From assembly GCF_009017495.1 (NCBI RefSeq), contig NZ_CP044990.1, forward strand, positions 142,501 through 200,000: a stretch of 57,500 nucleotides of DNA, written 5' to 3'. Positions 37,945 through 48,775 of the stretch are shown here, in pieces. The translations under genes were made by a program, and so were the position numbers. How positions within the stretch are numbered: position 1 is the first letter of the stretch; the number at the start of each line of letters is the position of its first letter. The notes below the pieces were generated by a model. The model was not told the DNA's origin and ran no database searches. It saw only the letters and a program-made list of their open reading frames with translations. This DNA is from Deinococcus sp. AJ005. GTDB taxonomy: Bacteria > Deinococcota > Deinococci > Deinococcales > Deinococcaceae.

Positions 37945-38868
37945 ATGATCCTGCACGCCCCCCTGATCGAACAGGCCGACGCTTTTAGCGGCAACGCGCT
38001 CTTACTGACTGGCCCGGCACGGGTGGGCAAACTGGGCGTGGCGTGGGCCATTGCGGCGGCCCAGAACTGCCAGGGCGCGCGGGGCATGGACGGCGAGGCG
38101 TGCGGAATCTGCCGCTCGTGTCTGGCGCTGGCGGTGGGGGCGCACCCGGATGTGCTGCTGGTGGAGCCGCGTGCCACCACCGCCACCGGCAAGGCGGCGC
38201 GGCGCAAGCTGATCCCCATCGGTGCGGTGCTGCGGGAACGCGATAAGACCCGCGAGTATGAGACGCACATCTACGAATTTCTGGAGGTGCGCCCCAGTTT
38301 TGCCCGCCGGGTGGTGATCGTGAACGGCGCGGAACACCTGGGACCGGAAGCCGCCAATGCCCTGCTCAAGCTGGTGGAGGAACCCCCGCACCGCGCCCTG
38401 TTCCTGTTTCTGGCCGAGGACCGCCGTTCGGTGCTGCCCACCATCGTCAGCCGCAGCTCTCGCCTGGGGGTGGCTCCGCTGCCCGATCACACCATCGAGT
38501 CGGCGCTGATCCGCTCCGGGCACGAGGCCGACGCCGAACTGGTGGCCTTTGCCGCCGGACGTGCGGGCGTGCTGGCCGATCTGGACGTGGTGCGCCGCGC
38601 ACTGGAAGACGCCCGCGAGCTGGACAACTCGCTGGGCGTGAACCTGCTGAGCGCCCTAGAGGCCGCCGAACGGCTGGAAAAACGCTTCGATCCGGCGTGG
38701 CACCCAGAAACGTTGCGTTTTACCTGGCGTGAACGCCCAGCGCATCAGCGTGCCCGCGCCGACACCGCGCTGGACGCCCTGCAAAGTGCGCTGGAAGCGT
38801 ATGCCAGCCCCAGCCTCAGCTTCCAGGTCTTTGCCCTGAACGTGCGCGAGGCATTCGGCCTGAGCTGA
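37945..38868 (+). CDS. holB: DNA polymerase III delta' subunit-like protein
   Basis: Part of the clamp loader. The 307-residue AAA-type protein has [19 protein letters not shown] (Walker A position, with Leu where Ser/Thr would bind nucleotide), a zinc module with Cys at [37 protein letters not shown] (the delta'-type Walker B region) and [11 protein letters not shown] (sensor region). The missing Thr/Ser fits delta', which does not hydrolyse ATP. It starts right after the inverted-repeat element. Confidence 0.88.
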   Translation: MILHAPLIEQADAFSGNALLLTGPARVGKLGVAWAIAAAQNCQGARGMDGEACGICRSCLALAVGAHPDVLLVEPRATTATGKAARRKLIPIGAVLRERDKTREYETHIYEFLEVRPSFARRVVIVNGAEHLGPEAANALLKLVEEPPHRALFLFLAEDRRSVLPTIVSRSSRLGVAPLPDHTIESALIRSGHEADAELVAFAAGRAGVLADLDVVRRALEDARELDNSLGVNLLSALEAAERLEKRFDPAWHPETLRFTWRERPAHQRARADTALDALQSALEAYASPSLSFQVFALNVREAFGLS

Positions 38869-38889
38869 GGCTGGGAGGCCAGTTATTCC

Positions 38890-39507
38890 TCAGCTTGGAG
38901 TCGGGGGCCGGGGCTTGCTGACCTGCTGCCGCCCGGTCATGGCGCGGCCCAGCGTGACCTCGTCGGCGTATTCCAGCGCGCCGCCTACCGGCAATCCGTA
39001 GGCGATGCGGCTGACGGTTGCGCCCAGCGGCTCCAGCAGGCGCTGAAGGTAAAACGCCGTGGCGTCGCCCTCCACGGTGGTCCCGGTGGCGAGAATCACC
39101 TCCTGCCCATCGGTCACACGCGGCAGCAGGGGTTTGATATGAAGTTGCTCGGGACCCACACCGTTCATGGGACTCAGGACGCCGTGCAGGACGTGGTACA
39201 GGCCCCGGTACTCGCCGCTACGCTCAATGGCGATCACGTCGCCGGGTTCTTCTACCACGCAGATGATCGCCTGATCGCGCGCCGGATCGCTGCACACGTC
39301 GCAGACCTCCGCGTCGGTGATGTTGAAACAGACCGGGCAACTGTGCAGATCGCGCTTGGCCGACAGCAGCGATCCGGCCAGCCGCTCGATGTCCTCACGC
39401 GGTTGCTCGAACAGGTAGAAGGCCAGCCGCTGCGCGCTTTTGGGACCAATCCCCGGCAGGCGCGACAGCTCGCGGATCAGCGCGACGAGGGAAGGGGGGT
39501 ATTTCAT
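38890..39507 (-). CDS. recR: Recombination mediator protein RecR
   Basis: Works with RecF and RecO to load RecA at gaps, and is important for radiation survival in Deinococcus. The 205-residue protein has LSRLPGIGPKSAQRLAFYL (helix-hairpin-helix), a four-Cys zinc finger (SCPVCFNITDAEVCDVCSDP, about 56-75), and the Toprim domain with ICVVEEPGDVIAIERSGEYRG. It follows ybaB by 55 bases on the same strand, the usual pair. Confidence 0.95.
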   Translation of the reverse strand: MKYPPSLVALIRELSRLPGIGPKSAQRLAFYLFEQPREDIERLAGSLLSAKRDLHSCPVCFNITDAEVCDVCSDPARDQAIICVVEEPGDVIAIERSGEYRGLYHVLHGVLSPMNGVGPEQLHIKPLLPRVTDGQEVILATGTTVEGDATAFYLQRLLEPLGATVSRIAYGLPVGGALEYADEVTLGRAMTGRQQVSKPRPPTPS

Positions 39508-39562
39508 GGGCGAGAACCGCTTACGGCCCTATCAGCAGCCCACGGATGCAAGTACCACGTCC

Positions 39563-39853
39563 TCAAAATCCGGGAATTCCCAGCCCGCGCGTGGCGTCCT
39601 GCTGCAATGCGTCGGCCTTGGCGCTGGCGTCCTGCACGGCCACCAGGATCAGGTCTTCCAGGGCTTCCACGTCGCTGGGGTCCACCGCCTCGGGCTTGAT
39701 CTTCAGGGCCGTGACCTTGCCGTGCCCGTTCATGGTGACCGTGACCAGACCGCTGGCACTGCCCTCCACCGACTTAGCGGCCAGCTCCTCCTGAATCTTG
39801 GCGGCGGCTCCCTGGGCCTGTTGCATCTGCTTCATCAGTTTCTTCATGTCCAT
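39563..39853 (-). CDS. Nucleoid-associated protein YbaB/EbfC family
   Basis: 96 residues: MDMKKLMKQMQQAQGAAAKI (helix), SASGLVTVTMNGHGKVTALKI (beta strands) and DLILVAVQDASAKADAL (helix). It is a dimeric DNA-binding protein that usually sits before recR, as here. Confidence 0.93.
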   Translation of the reverse strand: MDMKKLMKQMQQAQGAAAKIQEELAAKSVEGSASGLVTVTMNGHGKVTALKIKPEAVDPSDVEALEDLILVAVQDASAKADALQQDATRGLGIPGF

Positions 39854-39985
39854 GGTGCGTCCATTCTAGCCGGGGCAATGGGAGAGGAAGGTGGCTTGAT
39901 CCGGCTGAAGATTGGCTGGATGGTGGGCCAGCATTTGGGCCTTGATCCGCCTTTGCCCCCGCGCAGGCGGCGTATGTTGGGGGCA

Positions 39986-40999
<1,014 letters not shown>

Positions 41000-41317
41000 A
41001 TGCAGACCGCTGTGGGCGGGTGTCCCCCAGCGCGTTGCGAAATTTTTTGACCCGGTCAATGGGGCGATGCTGAAGTTTTGGGCCACAGACCAATTTGCCC
41101 GTCTGGCACGCGGTTTCTGGCTGAACTGATGTTCTTTTGCTTGTCTCCCAGGACTGCCATTCACCACCCGAACTGGAGAATAGAAGGTCTTCCGGGTGTA
41201 GCCTTTTCATGGGGCACTGTCCAGACAAGCTTGTGTACCTCGGACACTAACCATAAGATAGGCTCAAGCTCTCGCCTGTGTATAAAAATGCACGCGCGGA
41301 GTGCCCCGGAGGGATGC
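41000..41317. other. Gene-free stretch before the GntR gene
   Basis: 318 bases between moaA and the GntR gene, AT-richer than the surroundings. It holds a perfect 13-base palindrome TTGACC-C-GGTCAA (41047-41059) and a TATAAAAAT tract (41281-41289) that may be the -10 region. No hidden gene, tRNA or strong terminator was seen. Confidence 0.6.
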
Positions 41318-42010
41318 ATGGCGAAATACCCGCTGATCAAATCGACCTTGAAAGACCGGCTGCTGGGTGGCCATTACGTCGAGGGACTGCCACTGCCCAG
41401 CGAGCCGCAACTGGCCCGTGAATTCGAGGTCTCGCGCATGACCGCCCGACGCGCCATCGACGAACTGGAGCGCGAGGGCTACGTGTACCGCGTGCAGGGC
41501 GCAGGCACCTTTCCCACCGGCAAACGTTTCCGGCAGGGCACCTTTCGGGTCAGACCTTTCAAGGAATGGGCGCGCCACCCCGATCACCGCACCACCGTCC
41601 TGCGCGCCATGCAGATCGAGGCCACGCCCGAGATTGCCATCGTGCTGCAAATCCAGGCGGGCGATCCGGTCATTTTCGTCCACCGTCTGCGGAATGCCGG
41701 GGACGAGGCGCTGGTGATCGAGAAACGCTATGTGAACGCCGCGCTGGCCCCCGGCCTGCTGGACCAGAATCTGAATGCCGAGAGTATCCACGAAACGATG
41801 GTCAGCATGGGCGTGCCAATGGCCCGTGTCGAGCAGAACCTGGAAGCCGTCAACCTGCGCCAGGAGGAGGCGGACCTGCTGCGTGTGCCGCTGGGCACTG
41901 CCGCCTTTCTGCTGCGGCGCACCACATACAGCGGCACCAAACGCGCCAGTTATGTCAACTACTGGGTGCGTGGGGACCGTTACGCCTTCCAGGACACCTT
42001 CGAGCCATGA
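41318..42010 (+). CDS. GntR-family transcriptional regulator, UTRA domain
   Basis: 230 residues. The N-terminal winged helix (YPLIKSTLKDRLLGGHYVEGLPLPSEPQLAREFEVSRMTARRAIDELEREGYVYRVQGAGTF, about 4-65) is the GntR DNA-binding domain; the rest is a UTRA ligand domain of the HutC subfamily (FIHRLRNAGDEALVIEKRYVN, LRRTTYSGTKRASYVNYWVRGDRY). The ligand is unknown, and no sugar or histidine-use operon is next to it. CGGAGGG precedes the ATG at 41318, which sets the start. Confidence 0.93.
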   Translation: MAKYPLIKSTLKDRLLGGHYVEGLPLPSEPQLAREFEVSRMTARRAIDELEREGYVYRVQGAGTFPTGKRFRQGTFRVRPFKEWARHPDHRTTVLRAMQIEATPEIAIVLQIQAGDPVIFVHRLRNAGDEALVIEKRYVNAALAPGLLDQNLNAESIHETMVSMGVPMARVEQNLEAVNLRQEEADLLRVPLGTAAFLLRRTTYSGTKRASYVNYWVRGDRYAFQDTFEP

Positions 42011-42025
42011 GGCAGGGCGGGGAGC

Positions 42026-42059
42026 GGTGGCGGGACGAGTTGATCCCCCGCCGCTTTTT
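42026..42059 (+). terminator. Intrinsic terminator of the GntR gene
   Basis: A 6-8 bp stem (core 42029-42034 with 42047-42052) followed by five T, 16 bases after the stop. Confidence 0.8.
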
Positions 42060-42094
42060 CTTGTCTCGCCGTTCTTTTCTGTCGCGTAGGAACC

Positions 42095-42125
42095 ACAAAA
42101 AACCGCCCCCAATCAGGAGGCGGTC
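42095..42125 (-). terminator. Intrinsic terminator of rpmI-rplT
   Basis: On the minus strand a 9-bp stem with one mismatch (plus arms 42102-42110 and 42117-42125, loop of 6) is followed by six T, 20 bases after the rplT stop. Confidence 0.88.
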
Positions 42126-42144
42126 TTCTTCACGGTCCTATGCT

Positions 42145-42719
<575 letters not shown>

Positions 42720-42846
42720 GGTTGGCCCTCCTGTTCAGTCCGCTCACATCGGCATTTGCCGCGCTCACGTCTGGGGTTCGGGCCGCTCAGGTTCTTTGAA
42801 TTCCCCTGTGCCGTTTAATCGCCCTGCCCCACTTGACCAAGAGAAG

Positions 42847-42876
42847 ACTATACGCGAGTCGGGGCGGGCGGGGCAA
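42847..42876 (-). promoter_or_regulatory. Promoter of rpmI-rplT
   Basis: On the minus strand TTGCCC (42871-42876) and TATAGT (42847-42852) are separated by 18 bases and lie 128 bases before rpmI. The long leader could hold a control structure for the ribosomal-protein genes. Confidence 0.6.
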
Positions 42877-42900
42877 GAGGTGGCTAGCTTTTGCCCCGCC
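42867..42900. other. Perfect hairpin between rpmI and the dehydrogenase gene
   Basis: A 10-bp stem GGCGGGGCAA/TTGCCCCGCC (42867-42876 with 42891-42900). It has no T-run on either side, and its left arm overlaps the -35 of the rpmI promoter. Confidence 0.5.
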
Positions 42901-42950
42901 GCTTCCACTTGATTGAAAAAAAGGTTCCAGATGCGTTCGGTCTATTGGGT

Positions 42951-44102
42951 TCAACTCTCCAGCAACTGCCGTCCCAGCGCCGTGTAAGCCGTGTCGTCCG
43001 TGGGTGGGTGCGTCAGGCCCGCACGGGCGTCCCGCAGCAGCTTTTCCAGGGGCAGGGCCGCGCTCAGGGCCGCGCCGCCCGCCGTCCGCGAGGCCAGATC
43101 AGTGGCGAACACTGCCGCATTCGCTGCGTGGGCTTTGGCCGCGCCGATGCCGGGGACCGAGGCGGCACTGGGGTCCATGTCCCAGCGGGCTGCCGCTTCC
43201 AGCAGTAACGCGCGGGCGGCGTGCAGGGCGCCAGCCGTGCGCCCCACGTTTTCCTGAATGCGCGGCAGGGTGGCAATCGGTGCGCCCAGGGCGGTGGGCA
43301 CGCGCACGCGGGCGTAAGCGCTGATGGCGTCCAGTGCGGCGAACCCCACCCCCAGGTAGGTGGCGGCAATCGCGGTCCAGAACCATGCGCTGCTGGCGGG
43401 CTGGCCAGGAGCGGGGGGCGCGTGCAGCGTGGCGGGCGCGTCCGTGAACACCACGTCATGGCTGCCGCTGCCACGCAGGGCCAGCGCCCCCTGCCACGTT
43501 TCCTCGATCTGGACGCCAGGACCGTGCAGGTCCACCCAGTAACGGCCCACCTGTCCGTCGGGCGTGGCGGCAGTGACCAGCGCCCAGCGCAGCGCCCGCA
43601 CCCCGGTGGACCATGTTTTGCGGCCCGTGATCTGCCAGCCGCCGCCTTCAAAGCTCTCGCCCTGCGGTGCGGCGCGGGTTTGTGGCAGACCTCCGCGCGA
43701 GGGGCTACCCAGTTCGGGTTCGCTGGCCAAGGCGTTCAGGAGTTCGCCGCGCATGCCAGCCTCGGCCACCACTTTCAGCAGCGGCTCCGGCAGCGTCCGG
43801 CCCTGAAACGCCGCCCCAGTCACCTGCCCATGCATGGCTAGGATCAGGGCCAGACTGGCATCCGCCGCGCCCAGCGTCAGTTGCGCCCGCGCGAACTGCG
43901 AGAGATTGGCTCCCAGACCGCCCCGGTCTTCAGGGACAGCCAGACGGGTGTAGCCGCTCTCGGAAAGGGCGGCGGCGGCCCCCGGTGTTACGTCCTGCGC
44001 CGACTCGCATTCGACGGCATGCTGGCGGATGGCGTCGGCGGCGCGGCCCACCACCTCGGCCTGTGCGGGGGTCAGTTCGGCGGGCGGAGGAGAGGAGGTC
44101 AC
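42951..44102 (-). CDS. Acyl-CoA dehydrogenase-family protein
   Basis: 383 residues, GTG start; TACCCT (44110-44115) lies 7 bases before it. Flavoprotein fold with LAVPEDRGGLGANLSQFARAQ, GRKTWSTGVRALRWAL (the FAD-binding beta domain), and the C-terminal RTAGGAALSAALPLEKLLRDARAGL. The pattern is closest to the DszC/SfnB-like branch, flavin-dependent monooxygenases, rather than classical beta-oxidation enzymes; no partner gene is nearby. It lies 41 bases after the App1-like gene on the same strand. Confidence 0.85.
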   Translation of the reverse strand: MTSSPPPAELTPAQAEVVGRAADAIRQHAVECESAQDVTPGAAAALSESGYTRLAVPEDRGGLGANLSQFARAQLTLGAADASLALILAMHGQVTGAAFQGRTLPEPLLKVVAEAGMRGELLNALASEPELGSPSRGGLPQTRAAPQGESFEGGGWQITGRKTWSTGVRALRWALVTAATPDGQVGRYWVDLHGPGVQIEETWQGALALRGSGSHDVVFTDAPATLHAPPAPGQPASSAWFWTAIAATYLGVGFAALDAISAYARVRVPTALGAPIATLPRIQENVGRTAGALHAARALLLEAAARWDMDPSAASVPGIGAAKAHAANAAVFATDLASRTAGGAALSAALPLEKLLRDARAGLTHPPTDDTAYTALGRQLLES

Positions 44103-44143
44103 GCCGTACAGGGTAAAGGCTGGGTGCTGATCAGAATTGTTTC

Positions 44144-45238
44144 TCAGCGTTCGGTGGGGCCGGTCACGCTGACCAGCACTCCCCGGTACTCGCTGGGCGT
44201 GATCAGGCCCATTGCCATTGCATGTCCGGCGGCGTTCAGGCTGTCGGCAGCCAGCACCAGATCGACGCCTGCGCGGGCCAGCTCGCCGCGCAGTTTCAGC
44301 ACCGTCTCGTCCTGAAAAGCCCCCGTGATGTCACGGATATACACCGCCAGCACGCGGCCCGCGTATTTGCGGACCACCTCGGAGTAGATCAGGGCGTCCT
44401 GCTCACCGCTGTCGCCGATCAGCACGAATTTCAGATCCGGGAAGCGCTCGAACAGGCGGTCGATGACGCCGTGTTTGTGGCCGCCGTGTTCGGCCAGCAG
44501 GCCCGCGCCCCAGCTCCGCAGGAACATCGGCCCCAGCGGAATGCGGCGGTAGTCCAGAAACTGCCACAGCAGATCGAAGAAGTTCCACGGGCTGCTGGAC
44601 ACGTAAAAGACCGGATTGCGGCCCTCGCCCTCGCGGGCCAGCGCGCGGTACAGCGCCCCCACACCGGGAAAGGGGGAACGGGTGCGGGCGTTGCCGGTCA
44701 GGGCGGTGACCAGCATGCGCGGCAGACTGGTCACGTCCGACTGGATCACGGTGTCGTCCAGATCGCTGATCACGCCGAAGCGGGCCGCGCCGATGACCTG
44801 CACGCGGGCGCGGGTCTGGCCCTCCTTGCCCTCGATGCTCAGGGCCGCCTCATGCCAGCCGCCGGGCAGGGGGCTGAGCGGGGTGAAATTCAGGGTGAAA
44901 TAGCCGTTGTCGTCGCTGACTGCGCTGGCACTGATGCCGTCCAGCACGCCGTTGACCCTGACACCGCCCACCTCGCGCGAGAACAGGCGGCGCATGCTGT
45001 TGAGAAAGTTGCGCCAGCGCCGGTCCCCGGTGGCGGGGGGCGACATGGTGCGCGGCAGCAACACACGGCCCGTCAGCTCGACGCCATGTGGGGTTCCCCA
45101 GCCCACGTAGGGCTGGAGCAGCAGTTTGCCCCGTGCCCGGCGCGGCTGCACGTAACTGCTGATGGCCCGGTCCGCCGCCAGGACCGCGCGCTCCACGGCG
45201 GGCAGCGCCAGTTTGAAGGCCGTCTTGACGGGATTCAC
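44144..45238 (-). CDS. App1-type phosphatidate phosphatase (DUF2183)
   Basis: 364 residues, GTG start; TAGACT (45245-45250 on the plus strand) is 6 bases before it. The C-terminal half has the HAD-like [17 protein letters not shown] (nucleophile Asp), [12 protein letters not shown] and [21 protein letters not shown], the motifs of the App1 family of lipid phosphatases. The N-terminal part (about 40-140) is beta-rich and may bind membranes or partners. Probably cytosolic or membrane-associated. Confidence 0.88.
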   Translation of the reverse strand: MNPVKTAFKLALPAVERAVLAADRAISSYVQPRRARGKLLLQPYVGWGTPHGVELTGRVLLPRTMSPPATGDRRWRNFLNSMRRLFSREVGGVRVNGVLDGISASAVSDDNGYFTLNFTPLSPLPGGWHEAALSIEGKEGQTRARVQVIGAARFGVISDLDDTVIQSDVTSLPRMLVTALTGNARTRSPFPGVGALYRALAREGEGRNPVFYVSSSPWNFFDLLWQFLDYRRIPLGPMFLRSWGAGLLAEHGGHKHGVIDRLFERFPDLKFVLIGDSGEQDALIYSEVVRKYAGRVLAVYIRDITGAFQDETVLKLRGELARAGVDLVLAADSLNAAGHAMAMGLITPSEYRGVLVSVTGPTER

Positions 45239-45339
45239 TGGGGCAGTCTACGGGTCCGCGCAGGCCGGAGGTCTGCCCCGCCCTTCACCGTTCACCGCAG
45301 TCGGCAGGAGTCGCCATCACCAGTGATCGGCAACAGTGA

Positions 45340-45666
45340 TCAATGCACCCGCACGCCCTTGGTCAGCGGCTGCTTGCGGACCCAGGTGATGAAACGCTGG
45401 ATTTCCTCGCGCTCCAGCATGGCTTCCACCGTATTCAGCTCGTTGGCCAGCTCCGAATTGCTGAAGGTCTTTTGCAGGTAGCCCTGGCAGGCCGCGCACA
45501 TCCGCACGGTGGGAATGTCGCCGGGTTTGACGCCCTGCCGCCGTCCCTGGGATTTGGGGACCAGATGGTGATCGGTCATGCTGGGGGCCTCGCGCCCGCA
45601 CAGCACGCAGGGATCGGCGGCTTTGGGCGGGGCGTACCAACTGGGATCGGGTGTTTTGCGGGCCAT
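45340..45666 (-). CDS. Small HNH-like zinc protein
   Basis: 108 residues from the ATG at 45666 (the frame is open 11 codons further). CVLCGREAPSMTDHHLVPKSQGRR and VRMCAACQGYLQK show an HNH-type core with two CxxC pairs; the DHHLVPKS segment matches the HNH motif. It may be a nuclease or only a zinc-binding relative. It is followed on the same strand by nothing recognisable. The ATG has no strong ribosome-binding site. Confidence 0.7.
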   Translation of the reverse strand: MARKTPDPSWYAPPKAADPCVLCGREAPSMTDHHLVPKSQGRRQGVKPGDIPTVRMCAACQGYLQKTFSNSELANELNTVEAMLEREEIQRFITWVRKQPLTKGVRVH

Positions 45667-45717
45667 GCCCACCAGCATAGGGTGAGAGGAAGTCGGCAAA
45701 GGTCATCTGGGCAAAAG

Positions 45718-46161
45718 CTACTTCTTCTTTTCCTGCACGGCTTTGAGGTTGGGGCAGATGAGTTCGCCGCGCAGGGTCAGGGCTTCCACCACGGGCCGGG
45801 GGAGCATGGGGCCGTCCACCTGACTCCTTGCGCCCAGCCGCAGGGGACCCTCGGGGGTGGTCAGGATCGCCTCCGAACGCAGGCGCACGGCGCGTTCCAC
45901 GCAGGCGGCGTCCATGAAGTCCAGCACCACCGCCCGCTTGAAAATTCCGTCCGAGATGGTCAGCGTGACCGGGCGCGGCGGATAGTCGGCCAGCGTCCGC
46001 GCCGAATGCGCCTGCACATTCAGCGCGCCAGTCATGGCTGCCATCAGCGGCAGCAGCGCCGCCAGACCCCACACGATGCCTGCCCGCGCGACTGGGCGGG
46101 CCAGCAGCGCCAGCAGCACGCCCGCGAAGGCCAGGGTCAGTAGCAGATACAGGACGCTCAT
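45718..46161 (-). CDS. Membrane protein of unknown function
   Basis: 147 residues from the ATG at 46161, with TACACT 8 bases before it. Two hydrophobic segments (about 2-20 and 25-45) precede a soluble part with TLTISDGIFKRAVVLDFMDAACVERAVRLRSEA and a KKK C-terminus. The upstream frame is open but lacks signals. No family recognised. Confidence 0.65.
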   Translation of the reverse strand: MSVLYLLLTLAFAGVLLALLARPVARAGIVWGLAALLPLMAAMTGALNVQAHSARTLADYPPRPVTLTISDGIFKRAVVLDFMDAACVERAVRLRSEAILTTPEGPLRLGARSQVDGPMLPRPVVEALTLRGELICPNLKAVQEKKK

Positions 46162-46237
46162 CGGGGCACAGTGTAGCCGCCCGGCGCGAGAAGGCGGGCC
46201 GGGATGTTCGCCCGCCCGCCGCCTGTCTATTTCTGTT

Positions 46238-46603
46238 TTAACCCGGTGTGATCTGGAAGCCGCGCAGCGCTTTGGGACCGGGAATCGGGATGGGTCTACG
46301 CCAGGGTGTGCCGCAGACGAAACCGTCGTCGAAATCGGCGTGCTGGCCCACGCCACGGCCCAGATAGGTCACGGTGGTGCCTTTTTCCAGCGTTCCAGTA
46401 AGCTGCTCGACTGCCTTTTCAGCCGATGAGAGCAGCTTCTCTGCCAGAGCGCTGGCCCCCTCCATTTTCAGGCGGCTCAGCGCATTCACGCCTTCCAGCA
46501 TGTGCCGGATTTCAGGGGTCCACGGTGGAATCCGCCTGACCCCGTCTGCTGTGATGATCAGGCCCCCGCCGTCGCCGCCCCCGAACAGAATGACGTGCTG
46601 CAT
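46238..46603 (-). CDS. Protein of unknown function
   Basis: 121 residues. A strong ribosome-binding site (GAAGGAGGAA) precedes the ATG, supporting it as real. The N-terminus MQHVILFGGGDGGGLIITADGVRR suggests a glycine-rich loop; the middle (LSRLKMEGASALAEKLLSSAEKAVEQLT) is helical; the C-terminus has a CGTPWRRP motif. No family recognised. Confidence 0.7.
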   Translation of the reverse strand: MQHVILFGGGDGGGLIITADGVRRIPPWTPEIRHMLEGVNALSRLKMEGASALAEKLLSSAEKAVEQLTGTLEKGTTVTYLGRGVGQHADFDDGFVCGTPWRRPIPIPGPKALRGFQITPG

Positions 46604-46697
46604 CTTGTTCCTCCTTCCTTTTCAAGCTGCACCCGTTGGCCGGATGTGACCTGAGCTTAGGCAGAGGGGCGTGACCGGACCATGATCAATCTCAGCT

Positions 46698-47894
46698 CTA
46701 TTTCAGCGCCTGTCGCTGCGCCTCGTCCAGCGCTGCCTTCGCGCTCTGCCTACCATTGGTGGCCCCGTCAATGGCGGTTTCCAGCAGGCGGGTCCAGCCC
46801 TCGTAGTCGGGGACCGGGGGGCGCGGCACGGCGCGGTTCAGTTGGGCGTGGGCGACGCGCAGTTGCGGGTTCTTGGCGTACCAGCCGTCCAGCAGCGGCG
46901 TGACTGCCTTACGGGGCGGGGCGTAGGCGGTGACCTGCACCCAGTTCGCCAGCCGCACCGGATCGTTCAGGAATTGCCAGAAGGCCAGCGCCCCGGCCTG
47001 GGCTGCCGCGCTGTTACCGCGCGGCACGCTCAATGTGGCCCCGCCCAGCGGCACGGTGCAGGCCCCGGCTTTCTCGCAGGGAAAGGGCGCGATGCCCAGG
47101 TCGAAGAACGGCAGCTTCCGGGCGTCAATCCAGTTGGCGACGCTGGCCAGGACAAACACGTTCTGCCCGCGCGCGAAATCAAAAGCGGCGCGCGTGGCGT
47201 CGTTCAGGGTACGCGGCTGGGCGGTCTTCGCGGCGCTCATGCGGGCCAGTTGGGTCAGGGCGTCCACGGCGTCGGGGCTGTTCAGGGCGGGTTTCGCGCC
47301 TTCCACCAGCGAGCCGCCGCGCGACAGGACATTGGCCTCGAAGGTCCAGGCATCGGCCACGGCTACCAGCGGGCGTTTGGAGCTGCCCGCGAGTTTTGCG
47401 GCGGCAGCTTCCAGTTCGGTCCAGGTGGTTGGGGCCTTGACTCCAGCCCGCTTGAGTGCTCCGGCGTTGTACATCAGCACCGGCACGCTGACATTCCAGG
47501 GCAGGCCGTAGAACTTGCCCGCCAGTTGTCCCGATTTCCAGACCGCCGGGTAAAAGTCCCCGGTCAGGCTGTCTGGTAGCGCGTCCACGGCTTTACTCAG
47601 GTCCAGCAGTTGCCCGCCTGCCGCCAGCGCCGGAAACTGCGTGAACTCGATCTGCGCCAGTGCCGGGGGCTTCCCAGCCCTGATCGCCGCGTCCAGTTTG
47701 GGCTGCAGCTCGCGGTAGTTGCCCAGCGAGACGGGCACGATCTCGTAGGCGCTCTGCGACTTGTTGAAGGCTGCCGCATACCCATTGACCGTGTCCTGCA
47801 CACCTGTCATGGCATGCCAGAACTCCAGGCGCAGCGGCGCGGCATGGGCGGCACCGACAAGGAGCAGGGCAGACAGGGGGGCAAGGAGGCGCAC
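46698..47894 (-). CDS. Extracellular solute-binding protein, sugar/glycerol-3-phosphate type
   Basis: 398 residues with a GTG start (TAGACT 6 bases upstream) and signal peptide MRLLAPLSALLLVGAAHA. LEFWHAMTGVQDTVNGYAAAFNKSQ, PALAQIEFTQFPALAAGGQLLDL, FYGLPWNVSVPVLMYNAGAL and FALGQN-like FARGQNVFVLASVANW match the UgpB/MalE class. The transporter genes are not next to it; the ABC importer at 9-12 kb is of another class. It may serve a distant permease. Cys pair CEKAGAC may be a disulfide. Confidence 0.88.
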   Translation of the reverse strand: MRLLAPLSALLLVGAAHAAPLRLEFWHAMTGVQDTVNGYAAAFNKSQSAYEIVPVSLGNYRELQPKLDAAIRAGKPPALAQIEFTQFPALAAGGQLLDLSKAVDALPDSLTGDFYPAVWKSGQLAGKFYGLPWNVSVPVLMYNAGALKRAGVKAPTTWTELEAAAAKLAGSSKRPLVAVADAWTFEANVLSRGGSLVEGAKPALNSPDAVDALTQLARMSAAKTAQPRTLNDATRAAFDFARGQNVFVLASVANWIDARKLPFFDLGIAPFPCEKAGACTVPLGGATLSVPRGNSAAAQAGALAFWQFLNDPVRLANWVQVTAYAPPRKAVTPLLDGWYAKNPQLRVAHAQLNRAVPRPPVPDYEGWTRLLETAIDGATNGRQSAKAALDEAQRQALK

Positions 47895-48004
47895 CCCCGG
47901 AGTCTAGCCGCTGGGTCTGACGGCAACTTGAAGACCGGGTTCCCTGCGCGGACATCCACTCCCAGCAAACCCGCAGCCCCGCCCTGGCCCGCTAGACTGC
48001 TGCC

Positions 48005-48685
48005 ATGCGTCTGCGCCGTCTTCTGCTTCCCATCGCTGCTGGAACCGCCGTGTGGTATCTGCGCAGCGTCTACCGTTTCCGCGATCCCGTGCGCGTGCCG
48101 CCGACTGTGGCGGGCGTGGTCCTCAGCCCCGCAGACGGCGTGATCAGTTTCGTGCGGCGCATCGAGGACGGCAAGATTCAGAGCGACGCGCTGAACGCGG
48201 CCCTGAAAGTCGGGGACCTGCTGGGCAGTGCGGCGGCGGCGCAGAACGGCTGGCTGATGGGCATCTTCGTCGGGCCGCTGGACGTGCATTACGTGTATCA
48301 GCCACTGGCTGGGCAGATCACGGAGGTGCAACACACCGCCAGCCGCAGCGACGTGGCCCTGCTCGGCCCCGGCGAGGCGCTGTCCATGCTGGCCGGGCAA
48401 CCCACCGATCTGCTGGGCGGGCGCGGCACGCTGGAAAACGAGCGGCTGAGCTTTGTGACACGGGGAGAAGCGGGTCAGGTCACCGTGACGCTGGTGGCCC
48501 CCGGCGCGGGTCTGAAGGCCACCTCCTACCTCAAGGGGGGCGATGAGGCCAGCGCCGGACACAAGGCCGCCTTTCTGGCCGAGGGCGGACTGGTGCTGCT
48601 GTGCCTGCCCGCCGAACTGACCCCGCAGGTGAGCGTGGGCGAACGCGTCGTGGGCGTGCAGACGGTCATTGCCGCGAACGTCTGA
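48005..48685 (+). CDS. Phosphatidylserine decarboxylase-like protein without pyruvoyl serine
   Basis: 226 residues; TAGACT (47993-47998) is 6 bases before the ATG. One N-terminal membrane segment, then the Psd core: VLSPADGVISFVRR, WLMGIFVGPLDVHYVYQPLAG, GRGTLENERLSFVTRGEAGQVTVTLVAPGA. In active enzymes the chain cleaves itself at a Gly-Ser (LGST or FGSR) to form the pyruvoyl group; here the matching place reads AEGGLVLLCLP, with Gly in place of Ser. It may be inactive as a decarboxylase or use another route. No pssA is in the window. Confidence 0.8.
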   Translation: MRLRRLLLPIAAGTAVWYLRSVYRFRDPVRVPPTVAGVVLSPADGVISFVRRIEDGKIQSDALNAALKVGDLLGSAAAAQNGWLMGIFVGPLDVHYVYQPLAGQITEVQHTASRSDVALLGPGEALSMLAGQPTDLLGGRGTLENERLSFVTRGEAGQVTVTLVAPGAGLKATSYLKGGDEASAGHKAAFLAEGGLVLLCLPAELTPQVSVGERVVGVQTVIAANV

Positions 48686-48775
48686 CCGTCAGATGGTTTG
48701 CCATTGACACCGCCACCCACGCGCTAGACTTCTGCGCTGGCCCGTTAGACTGGGGCTACAAGGAAGGAAAACGCC

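Noticed and set aside
39440..39985. N-terminal extension of moaA
   Set aside because: It overlaps ybaB and recR, and the TATGTT box sets the start at 39986.
44222..45481. A 419-codon plus-strand frame over the App1-like gene
   Set aside because: Shadow; the minus strand has the HAD motifs.
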